A stretch of DNA of 64,000 nucleotides from Aldrovandia affinis (GCA_029706075.1 JAINUG010000011.1:9739001-9803000), one strand, 5' to 3'. Shown: positions 26,192 through 38,208, numbered from the stretch's first letter. Program-made: numbers and translations. Notes: generated from the sequence alone by a model not told the origin.

Positions 26192-26866
26192 TTACTTTGT
26201 AATGCACACATCACTGCACACGTGGTCTATCTGGTTTTCAGTGGAAAGGTTTGGGGATACCCATGTGGCTTTGTGTATCTTTCTGTGAGGGAAAATGCTT
26301 CCGCCAATGACCAGGTTGTTGGTGGCGCATAGGTCTGCAAACCTCTCCCCGTTGTCATTCATTTCTCCTAGGCCATGCTGCCCCATGATTCCCTCATAGC
26401 CCCTGTTGTCACCTCCAATCTTGGCGTTAAGGTCTCCCATTACAATGGTGATGTCTCTTCCTGAGTTGTTCTGATTGATGGTTTGCAGTCTGCTGTAGTA
26501 TTCTTCTTTACTCTCTTCATCGCTGTCATTTGTAGGCACGTAGCACTGGATGATGTTCATGTTGATTTTGTCCTTCCTGGTTCTGAAGGAAGCTACAATA
26601 GTCCTAGGACCATGTGCCTCCCATCCAATGAGTGGTCTCTGAGCTGTCTTGGACAGCATCAAAGCCACTCCCTGCGTGTGGTGTGCGTCATCCTCTTCAT
26701 GGCCTGAGTACAGCAGCATCTCTCCTGTGGCAAACCTCTTCCGGCCAGATCCAGTCCATCTTGATTCACTAATTCCAAGTATTGCAAGATCGTAGTTCCT
26801 CATCTCGGCAGCGACTTGTGCAGTCTTTCCTGCTTCGTACATGGTCCTTACATTCCAATGTTCCAA
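26192..26866 (-). pseudogene. RTE apurinic-type endonuclease (EEP) domain
   Basis: Opens WNVRTMYEAGKTAQVAAEM and holds GISESRWTG (metal-binding Glu region), YVPTNDSDE and VMGDLNAKIGG (catalytic D-x-N), then QIDHVC. The final SDHH-type motif lies beyond a frame change near 26,080-26,110. The spacer 26,095-26,190 has GTAACT/AGTTACT-like sequence resembling a small insertion. Confidence 0.85.
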
Positions 26867-27233
26867 TGTTGGTGACAGCCTTCGTTGAAAGAATGGTGAT
26901 CAGCAGTGTAGCTTCCGGATTCCGGCTTTCACTGCACAGCGTCATACTACCTCCTGGTGAAGGTCCATCTTCTCCGAGGCCTGAAATTTGTTTTTCTCTT
27001 GTTGACGTATCTGTAACTAGTGCTTTTTTTCCAGGGTGGGGAAGTTAACCCCATGCCCAACCCCCAACCTGGAGGACCAGGGGACTGCTTCGTCTGCCTC
27101 CTACCCCTTGACCTGTCTGGTTTGGTTGAAACTGCCGCGGGTATACACCCCCTCCAGCCTAGCTCTCAGGGTCATCGGAGTACGCAAGCCTCTCCACCAC
27201 AACAAGGTGCAGTTCCATGGAGAGGTTCTTACC

Positions 27234-27310
27234 ATTGTTCTTACCATGTATTAATGCACATCTTGTAAGTCGCTTTTGATAGGAGCATCTGCTATATGCT
27301 CAAAAAATGC
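27234..27310 (+). repeat. L2 LINE 3' UTR, right half
   Basis: Continues the L2 tail cut by the RTE: CCATGTATTAATGCACATCT, TGTAAGTCGCTTTTGATAGG, AGCATCTGCTATATGC. The following 27,311-27,774 shows no gene. Confidence 0.8.
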
Positions 27311-27774
27311 TTTAAAAAATGTATATGCACCCTGCTTTTTCTTTGTTTTGTTAGTTGAATATTCTTAATATTATTAAGGTGTTGTAGTGACATGTTTACA
27401 TTTATATGTAATCTAAAGCACAACACAAAACATCTGGATATTTGCAACCTTAAATATATAATTTAGAAGGACGTGAAGACCACAGTTGATCCTTCGTTGT
27501 TTGCAGAATCTCCGAGTTTAATGTACTGTCAGTACAATAGACTTTTAAACCTTTGAAAAAAAGGAAGTACGCCTGTCATAAAAGCAGCTTGTGTGCGAGC
27601 AACTCACCTTTATAGTATTAAAATAATAGAGTAAATTCACATGGAACAAAGGAATCAGCAGACAACTCTTGAAAATAATGTTAATGTATTAAGGGAAATT
27701 AAGGATGGTCTTTTTCTCTCTTTTCACAGAATTAAAATAAAATCGCTGCTTTTATCATTTTCTGCTAATCTGGA

Positions 27775-28012
27775 TGTCACTCTGGATAAGAGCATCTGCT
27801 AAATGCTTAAAATGTAAAATGTAAAAAAATGTACTAGCTCGATGAACTATGACTATGACAGCTCCGCCTCCATTTGCTAACCAACCAATCAATGCTGTGC
27901 AACATCTACGCGACATGTCGCAACCTCTGCGACATCAACGCAACCTCTGCGACGTGTTGCAGAGGATGTTGCGTTGCAGTCGCGTTGCAGTTGCTCGAGC
28001 ATGTAGAGGCCT
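27775..28012. repeat. LINE tail and palindromic GCAACCTCTGCGAC repeat
   Basis: 27,775-27,830 is another CTCTGGATAAGAGCATCTGC tail. 27,890-27,990 repeats GCGACATGTCGCAACCTCTG-type units that can fold on GTTGCAGAGGATGTTGCG. It ends GAGCATGTAGAGGCCTATA, the inverse of AGGCCTCTACATGCTTC at 23,613, suggesting the ends of an older DNA element that received the L2/RTE. Confidence 0.5.
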
Positions 28013-28324
28013 ATAGGAGACTATAGAGGCCTATAGGCCTATTTGTTGCTAGTTACTGTTGCTCTTTTAAACCTATTGAATAGATGTATGTATTCTGATT
28101 TATAAGTTTCTCTGGCTAAGAGTTTGTGCTAAGTGAAGATAATTGAATTGGGGTGGCAAGTATGCCATCCACCAAGTTACGGGTTGGCGGGGCATACAGC
28201 ACTTTTCGGGGTCTCCCAGAAATAACTACAATGGCCAGACTCTCTGTCCTTACAAATATTAACTTCTGTATGCTCTTGACCTCATGTAAACACACATAAT
28301 TCAGATACAACTTCAGGTGACATC

Positions 28325-29095
28325 GTCTGTCAGGAATGGTGTCGGAAAACCAGGCGCGGACCCAGGAATGCAATAATGTTCTTTATTGCAAAAACAATAG
28401 GCAATGGTCAACCAGGAGAAATCAGGGCAATACAGGAATCCAAAGAGTGGTCGGGGACAGGCAAAGTTCGTTCCAGGCTTCAGGTGTGTCAGAGGCAGGC
28501 AAGACGTGGTCAATGGGCAGGCGGAGGTCGATAACAGGGATCAGTCCGGGGAACACAGAGAGGAGCAGGGCAGGAACCACAAGGAGCACGAACAGGTGGA
28601 TTGGGAACGAGACTGAGACAGGAAGAAAACACAGAAGCACGAACACGAGGAAACAGAACACGGGTAAACAAAGAAACCGCTGGAAAGTTGTGTAGGCATA
28701 AGCAAAGCACAAGACAATCTGGCAACGAACATGGGAAAACGCACAGTTTATATACATTTAGACATAACGAGAAACAATCAGGAATTAACACGAATGCAGC
28801 AGACTGCAATCAGACACATGAGGAATAAGTGAAAACGATAATACAATGACGAGACAATCTGGTAATGAACATGGGAAACGAACAGCTTAACTACATCAGA
28901 CATAACGAGAAACAATCAGGAATTAACACGAATGCAGCTAACTGCAATCAGACACATGAGGAACAGGTGAAAACGATAATACAATGACGAGACTGGAAAC
29001 AGGTAAGCGAAAGTAAAAACATGGACTGGACAACCAGGAAAACATGGAATAAACTACACCTAATTATGGGGAACACGAACACGAGACGTGACATC
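28325..29095 (-). repeat. LTR-like repeat with internal 140-bp tandem duplication
   Basis: Minus-strand start GATGTCACGTCTCGTGTTCG; the other end is CCTGGTTTTCCGACACCATT. Two 140-bp units at 28,713-28,852 and about 28,853-28,992 share ACATAACGAGAAACAATCAG and GAAAACGATAATACAATGAC. It may be gypsy LTR or 3' UTR sequence; no coding frame is convincing. 28,013-28,324 shows nothing. Confidence 0.5.
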
Positions 29096-29570
29096 GGCAT
29101 GTCCTGCCATCTCAGCCCATAGAACATGTTAAAAAATGGATAGACACCATATTGCTTTTCTGTGGGAAGTAGCTTGCTTGCTATCTAATACTACCCAACA
29201 GATTAATACTATTACTATTACTCTGTAAACCCTGCATCATGTGACTACAAGATAGGCCGTAAAACCCTGGACTGAGTTCATATTCTTTACCCAACCTTAA
29301 TGTAACTAGCTAGAATGCCATGCCTGTCCTGCTTCTCAGCTGGGTACCTATCATTTCATTAAAACAAGCAGGCTTACAGGGGCAGCGGATAGCATTTCAG
29401 TCTAATGCACCACATTTTGGCTGGTCCGATGCGTGCGCTGCCTGTCAGGCACGCGGTTCACAACCCACATCTCTACCAGACCGCAAGCACTCTGTGAAGC
29501 ACTCTGTGCACTCGTGCTGGGAAGGGTGCTATATAAATAAAGTTTTATCTTATCTTATCTTACCGTCCCT

Positions 29571-29818
29571 GGTCGTCAGCCCCGATCGGGGGCGGCATTT
29601 GGCTGTCCGCCCCTGGGGGAGGGTGAGCCTGTTCGCCGTGAAGCACGTAAGGAGTCTCCGGAACGTGGGTGGGCGAATTCTGTATTGGAGGAAGCTGCCC
29701 ACGGAGAATTAGCTTGCCTCGTAGAGACGAGTGGCGGACCTGTGTGGGGAGGTTCAATCTAAATAAATAGAGGGTGTAATTGGCTACTAAATTGGGAGAA
29801 AAATGGGAAAAAATCATT
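29571..29818 (+). repeat. SINE body and tail, third copy of the 9.1-kb family
   Basis: TTTGGCTGTCCGCCCCTGGG and later GTGTAATTGGCTACTAAATT, then GGGAGAAAAATGGG, match the family in the + direction. The tRNA head is replaced by a different repeat ending in (TCTTA)n at 29,540-29,568. Confidence 0.65.
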
Positions 29819-30034
29819 AGCAGACTTAACTTGCTAGTTTCCGGCAGTTCATTCTCTACTGAAGTGTAGTTAGCTAGCCAGTGATGTATGGAACCAGTAA
29901 CCTTAGCAGAGTAGTTTCCCAGCTGCTTGGTTTACTACCTAACTAGCTATCTACACTTCAGGTGATTCATTAGCTATCTTTCCAGTGACATAACTATATT
30001 GTTAGCTATGTACTGCTCAGTGTTGTTCCCTCTG
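29819..30034. other. no gene recognised
   Basis: Short AT-rich stretch with GCTAGC/TAGCTA palindromes. Confidence 0.35.
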
Positions 30035-30300
30035 CCAGGAAGCTACACCTTGGCCGCAGATAGACCTTCCAACAAGACAACGATCCCAAACTACTTCCAA
30101 AGAAACTAAGAAATAGTTGCCAGAGCACAACATCAATGTCCTGATGTGGCCATCTCAGTCTCCAGACATAAATCCAATTGAACATTTGTGGTTTGAACTC
30201 AAAAAAGCAGACCACAAACGTCAACCCAAGAATCTGAAAGAACTAGAACAATTCTGCATGGGGGAATGGTTGAGGATCCCCCAAGACATTCCATAACCTC
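30035..30300 (+). pseudogene. Tc1-type transposase C-terminal remnant D
   Basis: In two frames: QQDNDPK-like codons near 30,070, then WPSQSPDINPIEHLWFELKK around 30,148-30,207, followed by a short tail. Only the last third of a transposase remains. Confidence 0.7.
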
Positions 30301-30711
30301 ATACGACACTACATAAGGTAACTACTTGCTGTTATAGTGGCCAAAAAATGTATAATTTGTGAACTGTTCGATTGTGCTTTGTGCCAATGCATTATTTTTA
30401 AATAATATCATTTTCTGATTTTTTTTGCATAAAATATACCTCATTACTTATATAGTTTATACAATCTCTTCTGTTCATCTTTATCAAGGGTATGAATAAA
30501 AACGGAGCCTACTGTATGTGCCAATGGATTGGTAGCAAACATACAACCCAAACTCTTCCCACCTAGTACCCCAGGCCAGCTAAACAAACATATCTACTGT
30601 TTTCATGGATTAGCTGTGGGGAAATTTCCATGCAAAAACAAAAAAAATCTTCTAGCAACATCAATGGCAGACTGAACATTTCTAAACAACAAGCCTCAAG
30701 AGTCATCATGT

Positions 30712-30845
30712 CTCAATTCAAGTCAAGTCCTGAGTCTTGAAGTGTCAAGTCCAAGTTGAGTCTCAAGTATTTTTTTTTTGGTCAAGTGGCAAGTCATCAA
30801 ACTTGTGACTCGAGTCCAAGTCACATGACTTGAGTCCACATTTCT
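30712..30845. repeat. degenerate CAAGTC hexamer array
   Basis: More than ten spaced copies of CAAGTC, AAGTCA or GAGTC, e.g. CAAGTCAAGTCCTGAGTC, with a poly-T run. Fish genomes carry similar arrays. Confidence 0.75.
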
Positions 30846-31066
30846 GGTGCATACTCCTCAACCATGATGTCCGTGCATTGGTTTGAGATGCAAGGCAAAA
30901 CAAATGAGTAACTCTGAATCTGTTGACTTCAAATATGAATCTAGGGTGTGAGCAGGATGTTTCATCAAGAACAGTCCATTGAAAACTTCACAGAAATGGA
31001 TCCTATGATCTGGTTTCAGTCCATAAACCCCCTATTACACCTAAAAATGCCTGTTTTCGAGTATAG

Positions 31067-31745
31067 TGTCGGAGTTCGGATCGGGTCTCAGCCAGGGCCA
31101 GATGGACTGAGTGATCCGACGCCATATTTAATACTTCTTAAAACAACACATTTCGAGTCAGATGTAATCTGGTTTTATTGTATGCAATGCGAAATCACCT
31201 ACAAGGAAACCAGGCTGTTCGCGAAGCAGCTCTGCCCCCCTTGACCGTGCATCAACCTTTTAACTTCTCATAACTCCTCCTGCCTGGGAGCTTGACGTCA
31301 TAACCACACCCCCTTGGACTCAGCTCCCTCCCACGATCTCACAGCACGTTCTCTGCACCCCAATTGGTTCCCTTCTGTTCTTATCCATTAACGTTTTTAT
31401 GGTTCCCGTCACTAATCAGGCAATCAGGAGAAGTGTGAGGAATGTGAAGATTCTAGCCAGCTCTCTCCCCCCCCCTTGTGACCCCTGCTTTCTCGGAGTT
31501 TATTGCTGTGATAATGGACCCTTGGATCACCAATTCAGATTTATGGTGGTCCCGTCTGTGTGTCCCTTGGGGTTTTTTTAAGGTGTGTGATCTACCCAGC
31601 CTTCAGCGTGATAATCTAAGTCCCATCTGTAGGCCGTCTCTATGGCTTTATGGTTATCTGTGGCTGGCCCCAGCTAGCAGACCGTGCAGGAATTTGGCCA
31701 GCTGCAGGCACCAAGCCCTAAACCCCCAACCCAACTCTACCAGCT
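31067..31745. repeat. repeat family B, copy 2
   Basis: TGTCGGAGTTCGGATCGGG start, then the shared blocks listed for copy 1 at 10,992: AGGCTGTTCGCGAAGCAGCT, CTTGACGTCATAACCAC, CCGTGCAGGAATTTGGCCA. Shorter than copy 1. A Tc1 scrap with an SDESS-like frame follows near 31,815-31,890. Confidence 0.6.
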
Positions 31746-31899
31746 GAGCCACAGAGATCCACACAAAATAGGCTTATATTCACATTACAAAAAATCTCCC
31801 ACAATAGTGATGCAAAAAAACACAGGCAGTGGTCTACTGAGCAGTGGAAAAAAGACATGATCAGATGAGTCATCCTGCACCATATTCTCAACAAGTAGA

Positions 31900-32930
31900 T
31901 GAGTAAAAAAACATAAATAACATAATATTGGTAGTGTATTCCATAGTTTAGGAAAATAAAAACAGAATGCAGCTTCTCCACTTTTTTGTGTTTGACTTTT
32001 GGCACATTAAGTAAACAGACATGAAAGGATCTCAGAGCTAGACTTGGATGTAGGGGTGTGACGGTATACAATATTAAAATATGAACTACTGCGATTGTAA
32101 ACCTAACATAATAGCGTGATAGTAAATCATACATTAGCCATACACTGGCTAATCTGTATCACCTAAATCGAGACAGACGAGAGCAGGGATGTTTGGAGAC
32201 TTGAGCGGAGAAAAAAAAGATGAGGGGTGCGCACTCAGAGCCTGACAAGCGAGGTTAGTGGCCGAGATAAATTAGCCTACATCAGTGAAAAATCTGACCA
32301 AAGTCAATATTGGTAAAAATCTGTCACAATGTTAGGCCTCTGACAGGTTGGGAATCACTGAGATAAATGAAAAGTTGTATCAGATTCTGAGCTAAATAAA
32401 CTTAGTTTGTCACCTCTCCTCCTCATCTATCCTGGGCCTCTTTTTAAAAAAGGACGATATCTTAAGCATTGTCAAACTGAAAATCAAATGAACTAGCGTT
32501 ATCCTACACTATAATTTTACACTATAAAATAGGCTATCTATGTAGGCTAGTTACAATCTAACGTTAACAATTATTTGCAATCTCTCAGGCACTAACCTTT
32601 CAGAGACTGTGGGTCGCCGCGGTGGTGCATCCAAATGAATAAAATTGCTGCCTCTACATCTACAAGAACGCCAAATCTAGTAGCGTGGGCCGCGTATTAG
32701 CCTGAATATAATTCACTTAAGCTCGCGTAAAGTGTATGCATACCCAACGCGAGTGGCATTGTTCACATACCGCACTGTGTACTTTATGTCTGTCTGGATG
32801 TTTAAAAGCCATATCCACTAGGTGGCAGAGAAATCGCATAGGTAACGTACTGCTGGTTTGCCCGTTTACTTACCATGTGGATTGGATGACAGACACAGAT
32901 ACGCTTTATTAGCATTACTAGCCTAGCCAC
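31900..32930. other. no gene recognised
   Basis: AT-rich DNA with many short A/T runs and no motif I can assign. Confidence 0.4.
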
Positions 32931-33180
32931 ATAAATACTAGTTGCCCCCCATTGTACTTCCCATGTGCTACATGCTTTATTCTAATAAAGAAGTACTGAA
33001 ATGGAAAAGCAAAGTCTCTCAACTCTTGATTCTGTGGCGTCCACCGCTATATTGGTGTCAGAAGGGACTCGAAGATGTTAGACGACCAGATGGGAAGACC
33101 ACGAAGCGGAAGAGGAGGAAGACTCCACTCGTAGGGTTGCAGGGGGAGTTCCTGCTGCAGAGCGGGTGTCGTGGAAATTA
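32931..33180 (+). repeat. gypsy LTR 3' end with primer-binding region
   Basis: TTCTAATAAAGAAG gives a polyadenylation signal near 32,983. CTTGATTCTGTGGCGTCC and TATTGGTGTCAGAAGGGACT at about 33,045 resemble the LTR/primer-binding junction of fish Ty3/gypsy elements. No gag follows directly. Confidence 0.5.
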
Positions 33181-33406
33181 AAACTCAGTAGGATCAGGGA
33201 GAATTTCTTTAAACAGTATTAAAGCTTTAATTACGAACAGCTGCACAGAGACCCGTGTCACACAGGACAGTGAATCTCCCGCCTTCAAATTCAAATGGAT
33301 ATTTATATCCAACACAACGGAAGGGGAGGGAACAATCACAAGGGGGAAGTAACAGGGCGTTAACTTACAGGTAAATGAAGCTATGGGCTAACGTGAAGAT
33401 AGTTAG

Positions 33407-34310
33407 TGTCACGGTTGTTCCCAGAACCACCACCAGATGGCGGTGTTGCGCCTTCCTTGGGGGAGGTGCACAGGTGGACTCATTTACTAATCACCTCTCT
33501 ACTTAAACTCGCACCTGGCTTCGTTCAGTGCGAAATCGTAAGCCATTGTTACGATCAAGCCGGTAAGGTCTGTTGTGTCTTTTTAAAGACGCAATTCATA
33601 AGAAACTTATATAGCAAAAGAAACGTCTCTACTCAAAACCTTCTCAGTTAAAAGAACCTCTTTATGAAACCTATTTTAGGAATCTATCTAACTTTTAGGA
33701 GTTCAGTTTGGTTTCTTTTGAGCAGTCGGGTCGACTGTGTTTTGGGTTTTCATTTTCGTTCTTTTTGGCTCTACTAGCCTTTTCTCATTTGTTTCGGACA
33801 CTCGGTTGTCTTTGGTTTTGTTATTCGTTTTCCCATTACCATTGGGTATACCGGTGGAGGTATTTTGCCACCGCGTGTTTTTGTTTACTTATATCTTTTT
33901 ATAAGGTATTTTGGTTATCGGGTGCGTTTCGCTACCCTTACTTTATCTACTCTACAGAGTTTTTTCAGTTCGTTTGGTTGTGTCTGTGTGACACTTAGTC
34001 ACCCGTTGGGTGATATTTTCTGTTCCTCCTTATTTGTTCATTTCCCCCTATTTCTCTGATCTTCAGAGCTAGTGGTTAGACTGTAGGGCAGTACAGTCTT
34101 ACTTATTGATCCCCCGGGGTTCTGCGAGTGGCACCAAGCACCAACCACCCTCACAGTTAGAACAGCCCTCCAAGGGTCTTAAACCAATGGGAAGGAGGTT
34201 TCCTGCTGTGGGGGAAACGTTACAAAAGAACAATGTTCCTTTGAAGTTGTGGCGCGAAAAGCCTTTTGTCTCTGACCGGACCACTCCGAACTGTAGTGTC
34301 ACACTGAGTT
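33407..34310 (+). repeat. LTR-like block starting TGTCACGG
   Basis: Starts TGTCACGGTTGTTCCCAGAA, as does the block at 37,921 (TGTCACGGTTTTACTTTG). T-rich body, open on paper but low in complexity. Probably an LTR or leader of a gypsy element different from the one at 35.7 kb. Confidence 0.45.
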
Positions 34311-34617
34311 AATTAGTGTCTGCGTCCCCTGTGGATGTAGTCTAGCATCCCAACTTGATACAAAATGTCTTCCTCCACACGGGGAACATGGCTATGAAGC
34401 CCTGGCAGAGAGGCCAACGGCGACTAGCGAGCTCGTAGCGGGAGGCCGCTTAGCTGCTAGTGAGGTAGCCACAGGCACAAACCCAGGGTGAGCGGTCCCC
34501 ATGCTACTACCTGCCCGACAGTCGGCACTCTCCTGTCAGCAGCTGGAGATGCAAGGCACAGGGCCATCTTGCAGCTATCAACATGATTGCACCTGTGGCG
34601 TGCGGACCTAGTTTTAC

Positions 34618-34692
34618 TGAAGCAGTTCAGGTTAAGTACCTTGCTCAAGGGTGCAACAGCAGTGCCCTAACCATTACACTACAATGCCGCTC
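34618..34692 (-). repeat. SINE fragment
   Basis: AGTACCTTGCTCAAGGGTGC and GCCCTAACCATTACACTAC are the fish tRNA-SINE head and body read in reverse. Confidence 0.55.
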
Positions 34693-34739
34693 CCCCTGAG
34701 TAACTCGGCGGAACTCCCCAATACGACTGCAGGTGGCGG

Positions 34740-34990
34740 GAGCACATTCCGACGTGGCTCAAAATAAGCCACTATGGCGGGAAAGGCGACTGGGAGGCGT
34801 ACACGACCCAGTTCCACTACATAGCGGAAGCAGCGGAGTGGAGCGAAGTGGGGAAAGGCATAAGGCTGGCGACGGCCCTGGAGGGAGAAGCTCTCAAAGC
34901 ACTCTTGGACCTGGGTCCCGACACCACGCCCACCTATCAGCTCCTTTGCACAGCGCTAAAAGGCGCTTCGGCAAAGTGACGTCACTCCTA
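34740..34990 (+). pseudogene. gypsy gag remnant
   Basis: Frame reading PHYGGKGDWEAYTTQFHYIA then KGIRLATALEGEALKALLDL, like the Gag core of fish gypsy elements (Y-x-G-x-x-DWEA-F, then LA-x-x-L-x-GEA). Stops at about 34,980. The opposite frames are shadows. Confidence 0.55.
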
Positions 34991-35194
34991 GCACTCAAAC
35001 AGGAGCAGCACAGGAGGGAGAGACGGAGTGGCAAAGGCATCGGATTACTCGCTGCCGACGTCCAGCGCCTGGCACAGCAGTCTTACCCACAGCACCCGGG
35101 AGAAGTCTGCTACCAGGACCAGGTCCGCAACACCAGCCCTGCTACCCTGAACAAGGCATATTTGTGTCTATGCAGCGGCAATTACACATTGTAG

Positions 35195-35714
35195 AGATGC
35201 GTGTAATTGCGGACCAGCTCTGTCAACCTCTCTTCAAAATGTTCCGCCTCCTTCTTCGCTTTCTTCCTGTTTCTCCTCAGTCAGTCAGTAGACTGGACAT
35301 CACACATGGTATACTGCCCCCACAATTTATGTCAGTATCATTGCTCGCATACACGTAAAATTAATTCTTGAGGACGTACACAAGCTCCGCACCAAATGAC
35401 CGCAGGATACACATGGCGGCCATTTTACGTACGCATACGCATATTTAAAGTGAAGTATATTTAGGGCTTAACAAGTATGAAACACACTGCAGCAGATGAA
35501 GTAAATTTTTTAATGAATTAAACTTTTTTCACACTCTTTTTTCATGCCTATTTTCCATTTATTTTATGGCCACCGCCTAGTAGCAGTCAGCGCAGACAGT
35601 GCAATGGTTAAAGCCTCCATGTATTAATGCCAGATTTAGAAAGAAAACACTTAGGCGGCTTGCCTAAACATTAGACAGGCAGGGAAAACAATGCATACAA
35701 TAAAAACCTTTCTG
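35195..35714. other. no gene recognised
   Basis: AT-rich spacer between gag-like and pol-like remnants; may be an unrecognised insertion or decayed pol. Confidence 0.35.
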
Positions 35715-37920
35715 AGCACATAGAACACGTTAGACGAGTTTTAAAGTGTCTCTTAGAGGCACGGCTGTTCATCAAAGCAGAAAAATGCATTTTTCACTCC
35801 AGTTTCTTTCCTGGGGTTTATTGTGGCAGACGGGAGCGTTTCATATGCAATTTTAGCTCCGTGGTTGCACCTATTACTGCACTAACAAAAAAAACAGCTC
35901 CTTCTCATTTTCAGTGGACGTCTAAAGCTGAGGCAGCATTTGCTGAGCTAAAGAGGAGGTTTAGCTCTGATCCAATTCTCATCACTCCCAATCCTTTGCT
36001 CCCATTTGTGGTGGAGGTCAATGCCACTGAGCTCGGAGTAGGGGCTATACCAGGGGTGGGCAAGGAGGGCCGTATCCGTTTCTGGATTTCATGCCAACTT
36101 CTGCTCTTAATTATTTAATTAGCCCCAATCATTTATGTGATCTGACATTTTAGCTAAATTACTTGATAAGTCCCTGAGTGACAGCTGAAGACTGTTCTCG
36201 TGTCCCTGTATGAAATGTTTACTGTAATCTAATGAGAGTGAACCGGCATTAATGCGTACAGCTAATTAGTTAATTGAGCCTGGGGTAATTGGTTAAAACA
36301 AAAACTTGGACACACACCGGCCCTCCAGGACCGGAATTTCCCCTGGGCTATACTGTCACAGCATTCTCCTCTGGATCAGAAAGTGCACCCTTGTGCTTAC
36401 TTTTCCCAGGGGCTTTTCCCTGCCGAGAGGAATTATGACGTCGGAGACTGCTGCTGGGGGCTAAACTGGCACTTGAGGAATGGCGACACTGGTTAGAGGG
36501 GGCTGAGCATCCGTTTACGGCCTGGACAGACCATAAAAACCTGGAGTACATCCAGGGCACTAAGCGACGTAACTCGCGGCAGGTCCGTTGGTTGCTTTCC
36601 TTCACACGATTCAATTTAAATCTAAAGTGTGGGCTAAGGTGTTACAGTGGGATCATTTTTCCCGGCTGACGGGGCATATTCACAGGACCCATGAGTTCTT
36701 GGCCAGACGATTCTGGTGGCCTAAAATGGAGAGTGATGTGCGAGAGTGTGTCGGCCTGTTCGATATGTGCCCGTAATAAAGGGTCTCAGCTTCCACCGTC
36801 TGGTCTTCTCTGACCACAGCCCATTCCTAGTCGTCCTTGGAGCCACATTGCCATGGATTTTGTGACCGGTCTGCCTATGTCGTAGGGTCACACGGTCATC
36901 CTGGTGGTAGTGGATAGGTTCTCCAAGGCGGCTCATTTCATTCCCCTGCCCAAGCTGCCGTCCGCTCTCGAGACTGCCCGGCTGGTGGTTGATCATGTGT
37001 TCCATATCCATGGTCTTCCCCAGGACGTGGTGTCCAATCGTGGACCCCAGTTTGCTGCCCGGTTTTGGCGGGCCTTTTGTTCTCTCTTGGGCGCCTCTGT
37101 AAGTCTTTCTTTGGTGTTTCATCCTGAGACCAATGGGCAGACGGAACGTACTAACCAGTCTATGGAGAGGACGCTTCGCTGTTTGGCCTCATCCAGTCCT
37201 ACCTCTTGGAGTCAACACCTCGCCTGGGCGGAATACGCACATAACACCTTGCGCAATACGTCTACTGGTCTCTCTCCATTTGAGGCTCAGTTCAGGTACC
37301 AACCGCCACTGTTCCCGGAACTAGATAAAGACGCGGGGGTGCCGTCCGCCGCGTCCTTTGTTCGGCGGTGTCGGGCTACTTGGAGGAGGGTGTGAGAGTC
37401 ACTCCTGCCTGCCTCTGCTCGCCAGAAGGTTATCGCAGACAGGTGTTGTCGTCCTGCACCTTTGTATCGTGTGGGGCAACGGGTATCACTCTCCACCTGC
37501 GATCTGCCGTTACGGGTTGAATCTCGGAAGCTCGCTCCTTGTTTCGTGGGGCCCTTCAAGATCATCCGTATGATCAATCCCGTCACCATGCGTCTTCAAC
37601 TCCCCCATTCCATGAGGGTCCACCCCACGTTTCATGTCTCCCGCATTAAGCCGGTTCTCACTAGCCCTTTGGCACCGGTTGACGTACCACCCCCTCCACC
37701 CTGGCTTATCGATAGTCAGCCTGTATAGCCTGTGTGCATCGCATTTTGGCTAGTAGGCGTGTGGGCAGGGGCATGTAGTATCTAGTGGATTGGGAGGGTT
37801 ATGGCCCTGAGGAGCGCTGCTGGGTCCCATCCAGGAACATTCTGGACCCTGAGCTTATTCTGGATTTCCACCGACATGGTTTGGAGGGTTCGGCTGGGGC
37901 CGGCCCTTATGGGGGAGGTC
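35715..37920 (+). pseudogene. Ty3/gypsy pol remnant (RT end, RNase H, integrase, chromodomain)
   Basis: RT C-terminus (VLKCLLEARLFIKAEKC, FQWTSKAEAAFAELKRRF), broken RNase H, then integrase with a zinc-finger-like end (RRFWWPKMESDVRECV), MDFVTGLP (first Asp), VVSNRGPQFAARF (second catalytic Asp replaced by Asn) and HPETNGQTERTNQSMERTLR (Glu). Then [32 protein letters not shown] and a chromodomain-like [17 protein letters not shown]. Several stops and frameshifts. A hAT element sits in the RT part. Confidence 0.88.
36051..36345. mobile_element. non-autonomous hAT element (295 bp) in gypsy RT
   Basis: Ends CAGGGGTGGGCAAGGAGGGC and CGGAATTTCCCCTG with GGCCCTCCAGGACCGG before it. Flanked by perfect 8-bp duplications GGCTATAC at 36,043-36,050 and 36,346-36,353. 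The gypsy reading frame resumes after it. Confidence 0.92.
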
Positions 37921-38208
37921 CTGTCACGGTTTTACTTTGTTCGGCCTCTGGAGGGCGCGTGGTCATGTGATGTTTTTTTTTCTCTTTCTGCTGAGAGGAA
38001 TCGTTGTCATTCTGCCGCCCTTATATGGTCTTGTGTCGGTGGGTGCTCTGATCACTTCCAGCTGAGAGCAATCAGTATTAATCCCGTCTCCTACTTAAGG
38101 TCTCTTTTCCCCTCATGCAAACGCTTCTGTGTAAACTAATTATTATGCTGTAGCCGGTATTCTGAACTAAGGTTTAGTTTGACCACCCTGTGGTTTTCTC
38201 TTAGTTAA

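Larger units (their letters stand above)
24038..27233 (-). mobile_element. RTE-type LINE with 11-bp target-site duplication
   Basis: Perfect ATTGTTCTTAC repeats flank it (24,027-24,037 and 27,234-27,244). The 3' end (left, minus strand) finishes in short GTAA repeats, typical of RTE tails. Coding pieces in order on the minus strand: endonuclease 26,192-26,866, linker, RT 24,876-25,571 and 24,545-24,853, C-terminal domain 24,042-24,482. About 3.2 kb, close to the usual RTE length, though interrupted by stops and frameshifts. Confidence 0.9.

Noticed and set aside
33708-34059. Hydrophobic Phe-rich frames
   Set aside because: T-rich LTR-like sequence; low complexity and no homologous domain.
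34733-35194. 153-codon frame
   Set aside because: Out-of-frame shadow of the gypsy gag remnant at 34,740-34,990.
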